DNA of 41,894 bases from Acidobacteriota bacterium. GTDB taxonomy: Bacteria; Acidobacteriota; B3-B38; Guanabaribacteriales; JAGGZT01. The notes under the pieces are model-generated. The model did no database searches. It had not been told where the DNA came from and worked only from the letters and a program-made list of their open reading frames with translations. Below are positions 16,981-25,622 of this stretch, one piece after another; the stretch's first letter is position 1, and every line of letters begins with the position of its first letter. Both the position numbers and the translations under genes were made by a program. The DNA is taken from NCBI GenBank assembly GCA_021161905.1, contig JAGGZT010000067.1:1-41894 (forward strand). Reading direction: 5' to 3'.

Positions 16981-18669
16981 TTATTGTTTCACCGCCTTGA
17001 AGCTCTCCTGCCGTACCTGATAGAACTCATCCCCTTTCTTAAAGGAGGGAAGCTCCGGTGCATTGGCGATGTACCAGCCGAAGAGGAGGGCTACCCTGCC
17101 CACCTGAGCAGCACCGGAGAGATCCCAGTCAGGGCTGAATTCGTCAGAGGGATGGTGGTAGTGTTTCTTCCTATACTCCTCTCGCATCCTCTTTGCCCAC
17201 TCCGCCCTTTCTCCGATGAAGGTAGGTCCGTTGTTGAGGTTTATCGCTGGGATGCCAACCTTAGCGAGCGGGAAGTGATCGGAGCGGTAGTAATGGCCTG
17301 CCTCTGGGTGAGGATCAGGGGCGACCTTGAACCCGAGTTCCTTTTCCATCCTTGCTACTATTGGCTCCAAGGTAGTTTTCTCTAACCCCAAGAAGGTGAA
17401 ATCAGCGGTTTTCCCCCATACGGATACGGCGTCGATATTGATATCGGCAGCGGTTTTTGCCGGAGGGACAATGGGATGGGTAGCATAGTAGGAGGAGCCG
17501 AGTAACCCTCCCTCCTCGCAGGCGGTGGAGATGAAAATGAAACTCCGCTTCGGCTTCTCTTTAGCGGAGGCTACTGCCCGGGCGATCTCAAGAATGGTAG
17601 CTACCCCAGAGGCATTATCCACTGCGCCGTTATAGATGTTGTCTCCATTCATCGCGGGACCGATCCCCAGATGGTCGTGGTGGGCGGTGAAGAGGACCGC
17701 TTCTTCCTTCAGCTTGGGATCGCTTCCCTCGACGATGCCGATCACATTGTTCGTCTTTATGTTGCGGATCTTGCTCTTGATGGTGGCGGATACTTTTACC
17801 CCAAGGTCAATCGGCTTGAAATCTCGCTTTGCCGCCTTGGCAAAGAGTTCATCCAAGGTGTAGCCACAGGTTTTCAAAAGCTTTTCCGCTGTACCCTTAT
17901 TTATCCAAGCCTCAAGGGCGAGGAGGTTCGGGTTGTTCGGTCTCGAGACGAATGTCTGTTCCCTGCTCCAGGAGTTTTTAACTACATCCCAACCATAGCT
18001 GGCGGTGGGGGTGGTGTGGATGAGTATAGCACCTATCGCCCCTTTCTTTTCCGCTATCTCGAACTTGTAGGTCCAACGGCCATAGTAGGTGAGCGCCTTG
18101 CCCCCAAAGAACTTCGGGTCCTTCGATGGTGGATCATTGACGAACATAAGGAGAATCTTACCCTTGACATCCACCCCTTTGTAATCGTCCCAGTTGTACT
18201 CCGGTGCCACGATGCCATAGCCCACGAAGACAAGATCTCCCTTCACATTCTGCCTCGGCACCTCCTTCTCGGTCCACATCACATATTCATCAAGCACCTT
18301 GGGACGGATCACTCTGCCCCGTTTCGAGAACCTAAGGGAGCTTCCGGGAAGGGTGGTGATCCCCACCAGAGGAACGGTCTGGAAGTAGGAGCCCCCAACC
18401 GCTGGTTTTACCCCAGCTAAGGCGAACTGAGTGGCTATGTAGAGTGAGGCGATGTCATCCCCTCTGGTTCCTGTGCCCCGCCCTTCAAGAAGATCATCGG
18501 AAAGGAAGCGGATGTGTGCCTTTATCCTCTCGGGAGATATTTCATCCATTGCCAGCTTGGCTGCTTTGGGGATGCCTGAGCCTTTACCACATCCTATGAT
18601 GTTTAGACCAATAATTACCCCCGCAATTAAACCGAGGGCAAGCGCCAGTTTCAAACCGGTTCTTTTCAT
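16981..18669 (-). CDS. M28 family aminopeptidase, lipoprotein
   Basis: The 562-residue protein begins with a lipoprotein signal peptide and a lipobox-like NIIGC (C27), so it is probably anchored outside the inner membrane. A protease-associated (PA) domain (about 120-280) precedes the M28 catalytic domain. Zinc-binding motifs are visible: TAHHDHLG, GAVDNASGVATILEIARA, CEEGGLLGSSYYA and HYYRSDHFPLAKVGIPAINL. M28 enzymes remove N-terminal amino acids from peptides. It is transcribed alone on the minus strand and shares the terminator at 16938-16972. Together with the M49 peptidase it points to extracytoplasmic peptide breakdown. Confidence 0.9.
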   Translation of the reverse strand: MKRTGLKLALALGLIAGVIIGLNIIGCGKGSGIPKAAKLAMDEISPERIKAHIRFLSDDLLEGRGTGTRGDDIASLYIATQFALAGVKPAVGGSYFQTVPLVGITTLPGSSLRFSKRGRVIRPKVLDEYVMWTEKEVPRQNVKGDLVFVGYGIVAPEYNWDDYKGVDVKGKILLMFVNDPPSKDPKFFGGKALTYYGRWTYKFEIAEKKGAIGAILIHTTPTASYGWDVVKNSWSREQTFVSRPNNPNLLALEAWINKGTAEKLLKTCGYTLDELFAKAAKRDFKPIDLGVKVSATIKSKIRNIKTNNVIGIVEGSDPKLKEEAVLFTAHHDHLGIGPAMNGDNIYNGAVDNASGVATILEIARAVASAKEKPKRSFIFISTACEEGGLLGSSYYATHPIVPPAKTAADINIDAVSVWGKTADFTFLGLEKTTLEPIVARMEKELGFKVAPDPHPEAGHYYRSDHFPLAKVGIPAINLNNGPTFIGERAEWAKRMREEYRKKHYHHPSDEFSPDWDLSGAAQVGRVALLFGWYIANAPELPSFKKGDEFYQVRQESFKAVKQ

Positions 18670-18768
18670 CGCATCTCCTCCTTTGATTGTTTATATAATA
18701 CCATTACTTATTTCGATGTGGTTAATTTTTTGGGATGATATTTTCCTCTCGGCCCAATAAATTTTCGC

Positions 18769-18797
18769 TTGCTATTGACAAAAACATTTTCTATACT
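18769..18797 (+). promoter_or_regulatory. Putative promoter of fhs-folD
   Basis: TTGCTA (18769-18774), a 17-base spacer and TATACT (18792-18797). An alternative -35, TTGACA at 18775-18780, has only TATGGG at the right distance. Confidence 0.5.
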
Positions 18798-18852
18798 TAT
18801 GGGTTCGTGTCGAGATGAGGTGAGAACTTCTAACCACTTAAGGGAGGGGAAA

Positions 18853-20559
18853 ATGGCTAAAATACCTTCCGATCTTGAGATCGCTCAATCTGCTGAATTG
18901 AAGCCGATCGTGGAGATCGCCCGGGAGCTCGGGATCCTCGAGGAGGAGCTCGAGCCCTACGGGAAGTATATGGCGAAGATATCGCTCGATATACTGGATC
19001 GGCTAAAGGACCGCCCGAGCGGCAAGTTTATCACGGTGACCGCCATCACCCCTACACCGTTTGGTGAGGGAAAGACGGTTACCAATTTGGGTGTTGGTCT
19101 TGGGATGGCTCGGCTGGGGAAAAAGGTGATAAACACCCTCCGCGAGCCCTCGAAAGGACCCACCTTCGGTATCAAGGGTGGCGCCTGCGGTGGTGGATAT
19201 GCCCAGGTTCTTCCGATGGAGAACATCAATCTTCACTTCACCGGAGATATCCACGCCACCGAATCTGCTCACAACCTCTGTGCCGCTGCTATAGATGCGA
19301 GTATCCTTCACAAGAACCCGCTGAACATAGATCCCCTCTCGATTACCTGGACCCGGGCGGTCGATGTGAACGACAGGGCGCTCAGAAACATAGTGATCGG
19401 CTTGGGTGGTAAGGCGAATGGTTATCCCCGGGAGGCGGGCTATGATATTACCGCTGCTACTGAGACGGCAGCTATCCATGCACTCGCGGTTAACATAAAG
19501 GACCTCAGGGAACGCTTAGGCCGGGTGGTGGTAGGCTTTACCTACGATGGAAAACCGGTAACCGCTGAGGATCTTAAGGTGGCAGGGGCGATGACCGTAC
19601 TGATGAAGGATTCGCTCAAGCCGAACCTCGTCCAGTCCACTGAGAATACCCCGGTGATCGTTCACGGCTTCCCCTTCGCCAATGTGGCTCACGGTAATAA
19701 CTCGGTGTTGGCGGATATGATTGCCTTGAAGCTTGCTGACTATGTGGTAACCGAGTCCGGTTTCGGCTCCGACTGTGGGTTTGAGAAGTTGGTCAATGTC
19801 AAGTGTCGCCAGAGCGGGCTTAAGGTCGATTGTGCGGTTATCGTGGCTACCATCCGGGCGCTCAAGATGCATGGTGGTGCCTTCACCATAAAGCCGGGGC
19901 AGAAGCTCGATCCCGAGGTGGCGGGCAAGGTCGATATGGAGGCGCTTGAGCGGGGTTGCGAAAACCTGAGACGCCATATTGAGATAGTCAAGATGCACGG
20001 GGTGCCGGCGGTGGTTGCCATAAATCGATTCACCACCGATACTGATGAGGAGATAGAGTTCGTGCGGAAAAAGGCGATAGAGTTCGGTGCCGAGGATGCG
20101 GTTCCTCACGAGGCGTGGGCGAAGGGAGGAGCTGGCGCTACCGACCTCGCTAAGGCAGTGATCGCTGCCTGCGAGAAAGGAAGCGATTTCCACTTCCTCT
20201 ATCCCGATGATCTCTCCATCAAGGAGAAGATCGAGACCCTCGCCACCAAGATCTACGGCGCCTCTTCGGTGAGCTATGAGCCACTTGCTGAGAAGAAAAT
20301 AAAGCTCTATACCGAGCTTGGTTATGACAAGCTTCCCATCAATATGGCTAAGACCCACCTTTCCCTCTCGCATGATCCAAACTGGAAGGGCGCTCCTTCG
20401 GGATATACCTTCCCCATCCGCGATATCAGGGCATCTGTTGGGGCGGGCTTCCTCTATCCCATAGCGGGGAAGATGCAGACGATGCCCGGTCTTCCCACCA
20501 AGGCAGCCTTCCAGGCAGTGGATATCGACGAGACGGGCAAGACGGTGGGCTTGTTCTAA
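18853..20559 (+). CDS. fhs: Formate--tetrahydrofolate ligase
   Basis: The enzyme joins formate to tetrahydrofolate using ATP, feeding the folate one-carbon pool (and in acetogens the methyl branch of the Wood-Ljungdahl pathway). The ATP-binding TPTPFGEGKTVTNLGVGLG (about 67-85) is perfect. EPSKGPTFGIKGGACGGGYAQVLPMENINLHFTGDIHA and the C-terminal MPGLPTKAAFQAVDIDETGKTVGLF are diagnostic. The frame is open from 18769, but the ATG at 18853, after AGGGAGGGGA, gives 568 residues starting MAKIPSDLEIAQ, which matches the family. folD follows after 14 bases, so the pair is an operon for interconversion of formyl- and methylene-tetrahydrofolate. Confidence 0.97.
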   Translation: MAKIPSDLEIAQSAELKPIVEIARELGILEEELEPYGKYMAKISLDILDRLKDRPSGKFITVTAITPTPFGEGKTVTNLGVGLGMARLGKKVINTLREPSKGPTFGIKGGACGGGYAQVLPMENINLHFTGDIHATESAHNLCAAAIDASILHKNPLNIDPLSITWTRAVDVNDRALRNIVIGLGGKANGYPREAGYDITAATETAAIHALAVNIKDLRERLGRVVVGFTYDGKPVTAEDLKVAGAMTVLMKDSLKPNLVQSTENTPVIVHGFPFANVAHGNNSVLADMIALKLADYVVTESGFGSDCGFEKLVNVKCRQSGLKVDCAVIVATIRALKMHGGAFTIKPGQKLDPEVAGKVDMEALERGCENLRRHIEIVKMHGVPAVVAINRFTTDTDEEIEFVRKKAIEFGAEDAVPHEAWAKGGAGATDLAKAVIAACEKGSDFHFLYPDDLSIKEKIETLATKIYGASSVSYEPLAEKKIKLYTELGYDKLPINMAKTHLSLSHDPNWKGAPSGYTFPIRDIRASVGAGFLYPIAGKMQTMPGLPTKAAFQAVDIDETGKTVGLF

Positions 20560-20573
20560 GTAAGGAGGGAAAG

Positions 20574-21443
20574 ATGCCAGCAGAATTAATAGACGGGAAA
20601 AAGATATCTGCCGAGATAAGAGAGGAGATAGCCAACGAGGTTGCCCTCCTTTCGGAAAAGCACGGCATTACCCCCGGGCTTGCCACTGTGCTCGTTGGTG
20701 AGGATGAGGCATCTAAAGTCTATGTGGGGATGAAGGAGAAGACCTCGAAGAAACTCGGCATCTATTCTGAAGGCTATCATCTCCCAGAGGAGACGAGCGA
20801 GGAAGAGCTGTTGAAGCTCATCGACAAGTTGAACAAGAGCGAGAAAATACACGGGATCCTGGTTCAGCTTCCTCTCCCCAAGCACATAAACGAGGCACGG
20901 GTTCTCTACGCCATCGATCCCAAGAAGGATGTTGATGGTTTTCATCCAGTGAACTTGGGAAAGCTGATGATAGGGGATCCTGATTTCCTCCCCTGCACCC
21001 CGGCGGGAATCCAGGAGCTTCTCGTTCGCTCCGGAGTTACCATCGAGGGGGCGGATGTGGTAATCGTGGGGAGAAGCAACATCGTGGGCAAACCGATGGC
21101 GAACATCCTCTTCCAGAAGAAGAAAAACGCCAACGCCACGGTTACCGTCTGTCATACGAGGACGAAGGACATCGCCTCTCATACACGGAGGGCAGATATC
21201 CTGATCGTGGCTGCGGGGAGGGCGAAGTTCGTTACCGCAGATATGGTAAAGCCCGATGCGGTAGTGATCGATGTGGGAGTGAACCGGCTTCCCGAGGGGC
21301 TCTGTGGCGATGTCGATTTCGAGGCGGTGAAGGAGGTGGCGAGCAAGATCACCCCGGTTCCCGGTGGTGTCGGTCCGATGACGATAACGATGTTGATGAA
21401 GAACACCCTCCGCGCCGCGAAATTAAATGCAGGAATAGAATAA
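20574..21443 (+). CDS. folD: Methylenetetrahydrofolate dehydrogenase/cyclohydrolase
   Basis: The 289-residue bifunctional enzyme oxidises 5,10-methylene-THF with NAD(P) and hydrolyses the methenyl product to 10-formyl-THF. The catalytic region YVGMKEKTSKKLGI contains the conserved Tyr and Lys. GILVQLPLPKHI and DVDGFHPVNLGKL follow, then the nucleotide-binding GRSNIVGKPMANIL and the C-terminal TPVPGGVGPMTITMLMKNTL. Length and motifs are normal. It is the second gene of the fhs-folD operon and is closed by the terminator at 21467-21495. Confidence 0.97.
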   Translation: MPAELIDGKKISAEIREEIANEVALLSEKHGITPGLATVLVGEDEASKVYVGMKEKTSKKLGIYSEGYHLPEETSEEELLKLIDKLNKSEKIHGILVQLPLPKHINEARVLYAIDPKKDVDGFHPVNLGKLMIGDPDFLPCTPAGIQELLVRSGVTIEGADVVIVGRSNIVGKPMANILFQKKKNANATVTVCHTRTKDIASHTRRADILIVAAGRAKFVTADMVKPDAVVIDVGVNRLPEGLCGDVDFEAVKEVASKITPVPGGVGPMTITMLMKNTLRAAKLNAGIE

Positions 21444-21466
21444 AGTTCTAAGATATCTCTTATGTC

Positions 21467-21495
21467 AAAGCACCCTTATGGGTGCTTTATTTTTT
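21467..21495 (+). terminator. Terminator of fhs-folD
   Basis: The perfect 9-bp arms AAAGCACCC (21467-21475) and GGGTGCTTT (21480-21488) around TTAT are followed by ATTTTTTC. Confidence 0.9.
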
Positions 21496-21501
21496 CTTGG
21501 T

Positions 21502-22353
21502 TCAAAGTTTTGGGTTGGCGTAGCAGTAGAGGCAGTTGTGGAGACAGGGCATCCGCTCGTAATCTCCGATGTCGATACTTTCGGTGCAACCGCATTCGCG
21601 CCTTTGTCCTTTGTCTTTCTTCAAGGAGCAGGGCTCAGGGGAAAGGGTGGAAAGGAATTTTCCATCTATGCAGTGTGCCTTGTTGACCCCGGGGATGGCA
21701 AGGAGATCATCGGAACAGCAGGCATATAGTGCTATCCTATATCTTCCCGCCACCTCGATCATCCATTCCACCACCTCTCGTCGTTCCGAGGGGGAGGGGG
21801 CGTAGAAATTGATGCCCAACCGATCGCCTCGAGCCTTCACCTTCTTGTAGAGGGTGAAGATGGAAAAGATCACCCGTCTTATGCCGAGTTCTGCCATTCG
21901 CTCGCAGAGATGAGGAAATCCTTTGAGGTTATTCTTTCGCCCTTCGTCCCAGAAGACGACCGGGTCGAACCGCCAAGCTACTCGCTTGCTGCCGTAGGTT
22001 CGGACGAGCTCAGCAACCTGCCTTAACCTCTCAGGAAGCGGGGGGATATTCGGCTCAAGCTCAGGACAGTCGTTCACCGTAAAGTTGAAGAAGAGGGAAA
22101 ACTGGGAGAACGCATCCCGCTTTTTTAAGAAGCGCCCGAAGTCCTTGGACCAGAGCACGATGGTATGGACATCTTCCGGAAGGAGGGAAACCTTCCTCTC
22201 CTCGCCAGAGTAAGGGTTTCTAACTGCCACATAGCCCTTTTTTATCCCATCAATTAGCCAATCAAGGTAAAAGGCGGGGATATCAGTCCTCCTCGATGCT
22301 GAGATCACCTGCTTTAGCTTCTCCTTTTCGGGAAAGAGGGATTCCTCCCTCAT
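21502..22353 (-). CDS. DUF1848 family protein
   Basis: The 283-residue protein has the start of DUF1848, VISASRRTDIPAFYLDWLIDGIKKGYVAVRNPYS, and LPEDVHTIVLWSKDF, FFNFTVND and RVAWRFDPVVFWDEG further on. Its last residues hold CLHNCLYCYAN, a C-x3-C-x2-C triad like a radical SAM cluster motif but at the C-terminal end, plus nearby Cys in RRECGCTES and YACCSDD. The function is unknown; an iron-sulfur protein is a fair inference. Its start overlaps the end of tsaC by 4 bases, so the two are coupled on the minus strand. Confidence 0.82.
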   Translation of the reverse strand: MREESLFPEKEKLKQVISASRRTDIPAFYLDWLIDGIKKGYVAVRNPYSGEERKVSLLPEDVHTIVLWSKDFGRFLKKRDAFSQFSLFFNFTVNDCPELEPNIPPLPERLRQVAELVRTYGSKRVAWRFDPVVFWDEGRKNNLKGFPHLCERMAELGIRRVIFSIFTLYKKVKARGDRLGINFYAPSPSERREVVEWMIEVAGRYRIALYACCSDDLLAIPGVNKAHCIDGKFLSTLSPEPCSLKKDKGQRRECGCTESIDIGDYERMPCLHNCLYCYANPKL

Positions 22354-22991
22354 TTGAGCCTCACCCCCAATACTTCTTCTATTTCCCCTCTTCCTATCGC
22401 CCCTTCACGAATGATCTTTGGCGGATCCATTGTCAAGCCTATCACCGTAGATGGGGCTCCCCCTTCTGTCTTTCCTCCGTCGATGATGATGTCGATCTTG
22501 CCCTCGAGTTCGCGAACTACTTCTGAGGCAGTGGTATGTGGGGGAGCACCTGAGCGATTGGCACTTGTTCCCGTTATCGGGCGTCCGAAAAGGCGGGAGA
22601 GCTCTCGCGCGATCCTATTGCTCGATAAGCGGAAGGCAACCCCGCCTCCTTCTCCGATAAGGTATTCAGGGATCCCTGCCGGTGCCGGAAGGGCGATGGT
22701 GAGCGGTCCGGGCCAGAAATGGTGGGAGAGTTTCTGGAACGATGGGGGAGGTTTAATTCCGAACCTTATTATATCCCCCACCTCGGAGATGATGAGGAGT
22801 AGCGGTTGTCGGAAATCCCGTCCCTTTATCCGATAGATCCTTTCCGCTGCCTTTTTATTGAAGGGATCAACGGCAAGGCCATAGAAGGTTTCGGTAGGGT
22901 AGGAGACGATTCCCCCTTCTTTTAGTACCTTAACCGCTAATTTGAGTTTTTCTTCCTCTATCTGTTCGGCGTTCAATCTTAGTATCTTCAT
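22350..22991 (-). CDS. tsaC: L-threonylcarbamoyladenylate synthase (TsaC/YrdC)
   Basis: The 213-residue YrdC-fold enzyme makes threonylcarbamoyl-AMP from Thr, bicarbonate and ATP for t6A37 modification of ANN-reading tRNAs. Family motifs are GGIVSYPTETFYGLAVDPFN, the KxR motif RIKGRDFRQPLLLII, PGPLTIAL, and GRPITGTSANRSGAPP. It is longer than E. coli TsaC but lacks the extra C-terminal domain of Sua5. It is the first gene of a minus-strand pair with the DUF1848 gene. Confidence 0.93.
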   Translation of the reverse strand: MKILRLNAEQIEEEKLKLAVKVLKEGGIVSYPTETFYGLAVDPFNKKAAERIYRIKGRDFRQPLLLIISEVGDIIRFGIKPPPSFQKLSHHFWPGPLTIALPAPAGIPEYLIGEGGGVAFRLSSNRIARELSRLFGRPITGTSANRSGAPPHTTASEVVRELEGKIDIIIDGGKTEGGAPSTVIGLTMDPPKIIREGAIGRGEIEEVLGVRLK

Positions 22992-23117
22992 AGAAATGAT
23001 TATATCATTACTTCTGTTGTGTTGGTTAAGCTCTAGACGACTCGGTGTATCTTGATAATGAGTGTTTTATTTCTCTCTACCGATTTTTTCTATATTCCTC
23101 TAAAAGTAGAGTTTGGA

Positions 23118-23146
23118 TTGACTTAATTTTATATGTATGAGATAAT
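23118..23146 (+). promoter_or_regulatory. Promoter of ABC_sub_bind gene
   Basis: TTGACT (23118-23123), a 17-base spacer and GATAAT (23141-23146), each five of six to consensus, lie 39 bases before the ATG. The surrounding divergent gap (22992-23185) is AT-rich. Confidence 0.7.
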
Positions 23147-23185
23147 AAAACCGCTATTTGAAAACTATAGAAGGAGAAAGAGAGG

Positions 23186-24106
23186 ATGAGAAGAAGAAAG
23201 TTCTCCTCGCTGATGATATTACCTTTTCTCCTCTTTGTGCCTGTTTTGTGTTATTCGCAAGGGGTGGCTGTTCTCGTTAGTAGTAAATCAAAGATATATA
23301 TGGATGCTTTAGCTGGTTTAAAGGAGGCTTCAAAGCAAACGCCTAATGTTTACTTCCTGGTAGGGAATAAAGAAGGGAATAATACGGTGGTTCAAAGTCT
23401 CATAAGCTCCTCTCCCAAGGTGGTATGTGTAATCGGCGATGATGCAGCCTCTTCGGTTCTACCCTATAGGAATAGTTTTCCCATCATTTATTGTGCGGTC
23501 CTCAATCCTTTAAGGTTGGGTCTCTCGGGGAATAATGTAACTGGTGTTTATATCGATGTTCCTATTCAAGGAGTTCTATATATGATAAGCAATATGGCGA
23601 AGCCAGATTCGAAGGTGGGAATTCTCTATAATCCCCGTAGAAACAAGGGAATTGTCGAGCAGGCGAAGAGGGAAGGTGCCCGTTTAGGACTCAGGGTGAT
23701 GTCACTGCCCATAAGGTCGTCTAAGGAGGTAGTTACTGTCCTTAAAGCGGCAAAGGGGAGAATCGATATCCTTTACGATTCCCTGGGACATCCATCTGAA
23801 TTAGGTGATTCTTTCAATGTTTTTCCTTATTTGAGACAGTTTTGTATCGAGAACAAAATAGCCCTCGTCGTTCCCTCAGAGAATTTGGTAAAAACAGGGG
23901 CTGCGGTAGGGGTAGTGGCTGATTTTAAAGGAATAGGGCGTCAGGCAGGGGAGATGGTGAATCAGATAATGGCAGGAAGGACTGTCAAGCAGTTGCCACC
24001 GGAATATCCTGGGTTTGTGAAGTTGGTGGTCAATAAGAGGGTGGTTGATTTGATCGGCTTCAGGATACCCAACGAGATAATGAGGCAAGCGGTGGTGATT
24101 AAGTAG
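23186..24106 (+). CDS. ABC transporter substrate-binding protein (ABC_sub_bind/TrpX type), orphan
   Basis: The 306-residue protein has a signal peptide (MRRRKFSSLMILPFLLFVPVLCYSQ) and the two-lobed ABC_sub_bind (PF04392-like) fold. Visible parts are VVCVIGDDAASSVL, FPIIYCAVLNPLRLGLSGNNVTGVYIDVP, KVGILYNPRRNKGIVEQAKREGARLGL and the hinge region GVVADFKGIGRQAGEMVNQIMAG. Related proteins bind aromatic amino acids or other small ligands. No permease or ATPase gene is nearby, so the partner transporter must be elsewhere or absent. The gene and its upstream region look richer in A/T than the neighbours. It has its own promoter and terminator and is therefore a one-gene unit. Confidence 0.85.
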   Translation: MRRRKFSSLMILPFLLFVPVLCYSQGVAVLVSSKSKIYMDALAGLKEASKQTPNVYFLVGNKEGNNTVVQSLISSSPKVVCVIGDDAASSVLPYRNSFPIIYCAVLNPLRLGLSGNNVTGVYIDVPIQGVLYMISNMAKPDSKVGILYNPRRNKGIVEQAKREGARLGLRVMSLPIRSSKEVVTVLKAAKGRIDILYDSLGHPSELGDSFNVFPYLRQFCIENKIALVVPSENLVKTGAAVGVVADFKGIGRQAGEMVNQIMAGRTVKQLPPEYPGFVKLVVNKRVVDLIGFRIPNEIMRQAVVIK

Positions 24107-24130
24107 TAGGTTAGCAAAATAAAAGTTTGG

Positions 24131-24162
24131 GGGACAACCATAAAGGTTGTCCCTTATTTTTT
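24131..24162 (+). terminator. Terminator resembling a REP hairpin
   Basis: The 9-bp arms GGGACAACC (24131-24139) and GGTTGTCCC (24145-24153) around ATAAA are followed by TTATTTTTT. The stem and loop are nearly the same as the REP palindrome at 41864-41894, which has the same ATAAA loop with one G-C to A-U pair change. The GGACAACC arm matches the REP at 39542-39566. It appears to be a REP-like hairpin serving as a terminator. Confidence 0.85.
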
Positions 24163-24168
24163 AAAAAT

Positions 24169-24197
24169 TTGCGGAATATTAAGCCTTTTAGTATGAT
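24169..24197 (+). promoter_or_regulatory. Putative promoter of rarA
   Basis: TTGCGG (24169-24174), a 17-base spacer and TATGAT (24192-24197). The -35 is weak and the -10 is good. Confidence 0.4.
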
Positions 24198-24215
24198 ATC
24201 GGTGAGGGTAGGGTT

Positions 24216-25577
24216 ATGCCTGATCTGTTTGATAGAAAAGAGGGAGATCAACCCGATTCGAAAACACCACTTGCCGATAGGATGCGTCCCCGCGATCTTT
24301 CAGAGTTTGTGGGGCAGAGCCATCTTCTTTCCCCGGGGAAGCTTCTCCGGGAGCTAATCGAACGGGATGAGATTCCCTCGATGATATTTTTCGGACCGCC
24401 GGGAACGGGGAAAACGACCTTAGCCCGGATAATCGCCAAAAGGACGGGTTCCCTTTTCCTTTCCCTTTCCGCGGTTCTTTCCGGGGTCAAGGAGGTCAAG
24501 GGGATAATGGCAGAGGCAGAGCGGGAGCGGAAGTTCTATGGGCGGAGTACCATCCTCTTCATCGATGAGATCCATCGGTTCAACAAGGCTCAGCAGGATG
24601 CCTTCCTCCCCTATGTGGAGCGGGGGGATATCATTTTGATTGGAGCGACCACCGAGAACCCGTCTTTCGAGGTGATCGGTCCGCTACTTTCCCGGTGCCG
24701 GGTATTTCTTTTTGAACCTCTTTCTGTCGATGAGGTAGTGCTTATTCTCGAGCGTGCGCTCGCCGACGCTGAGCGGGGGCTGGCAAAGCTACGCCCCGAG
24801 GTATCTCCGGATATGCTCCGTCAGATCGCCGTTTTCTCCGGCGGTGATGCTCGGCGGGCGCTTTCCACCCTTGAGCTCGCGGTTATAAAGACCGAGCCGG
24901 CTGCTGATGGCATCCGGCGTGTCGGCGAGCGCACGCTCGAGGAGGTGATCGAGCGGAAGATCCTCCTTTATGATAAGGGGGGAGAGGAACACTACAATCT
25001 TATCTCTGCCCTTCATAAGAGCATAAGGAACTCCGATCCTGATGCTGCCCTTTACTGGCTTGCCCGGATGCTCGAGGCAGGCGAGGATCCGCTCTATATC
25101 GCGAGGAGGCTTATCCGAGTGGCTTCTGAGGATGTCGGTCTTGCCGACCCCGACGCTTTACCGTTAGCGGTGTCTGCCTATCAGGCGGTTCATTTTATCG
25201 GGATGCCCGAGTGCGACCTTGCCCTCGCCGAGGCGGTGGTTTATCTCTCCCAGGCGCCGAAGAGCAACGCCCTCTACACTGCGATGAAGAAGGTTAAGAA
25301 GGATGTGAAGGAGAAGATGGCGGAGCCGGTTCCTATGCATTTAAGGAACGACCCTACGGAGCTGATGAAGAAACTCGACTATAGTAAGGGTTACCTCTAT
25401 GCTCATAATTTCCCCGAGGGGGTGGCGCCAATGGACTGCCTTCCACCGAGCCTTTTGGGGAAGAGGTACTACCATCCAACCGATCGCGGCTTCGAAGAGC
25501 GAGTGAAGGAGAGGCTCACCCGTTATAAGCAGCTTAAGGATGAGATGAAAAAGCGACGGATCTCAAAGGAGAAATAA
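24216..25577 (+). CDS. rarA: Replication-associated recombination protein A (RarA/MgsA)
   Basis: The 453-residue AAA+ ATPase acts at stalled replication forks and gaps. The N terminus has PLADRMRPRDLSEFVGQSHLL. Walker A is FFGPPGTGKTTLA, Walker B is ILFIDEIHRFNKAQQDAFLPYVE, sensor 1 is IGATTENPSFEV, and GGDARRALSTLE is sensor 2. The C-terminal tetramerisation domain follows, with SALHKSIRNSDPDAALYWLARMLEAGEDPLYIARRL and a late YLPPSLLGKRYYHP-like segment. Length and order match the bacterial family. The ATG follows a GGTGAGGG site. It stands alone between the REP-like terminator and the convergent TPR gene. Confidence 0.95.
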   Translation: MPDLFDRKEGDQPDSKTPLADRMRPRDLSEFVGQSHLLSPGKLLRELIERDEIPSMIFFGPPGTGKTTLARIIAKRTGSLFLSLSAVLSGVKEVKGIMAEAERERKFYGRSTILFIDEIHRFNKAQQDAFLPYVERGDIILIGATTENPSFEVIGPLLSRCRVFLFEPLSVDEVVLILERALADAERGLAKLRPEVSPDMLRQIAVFSGGDARRALSTLELAVIKTEPAADGIRRVGERTLEEVIERKILLYDKGGEEHYNLISALHKSIRNSDPDAALYWLARMLEAGEDPLYIARRLIRVASEDVGLADPDALPLAVSAYQAVHFIGMPECDLALAEAVVYLSQAPKSNALYTAMKKVKKDVKEKMAEPVPMHLRNDPTELMKKLDYSKGYLYAHNFPEGVAPMDCLPPSLLGKRYYHPTDRGFEERVKERLTRYKQLKDEMKKRRISKEK

Positions 25578-25622
25578 CTTCTTGCTCGCTCCCCTTTGTT
25601 ATTGGGTTGTTTAGTGCTTTCT

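Noticed and set aside
19516-20373. 285-codon frame antisense to fhs
   Set aside because: It is a shadow of the highly conserved fhs gene; no motif or ribosome site supports it.
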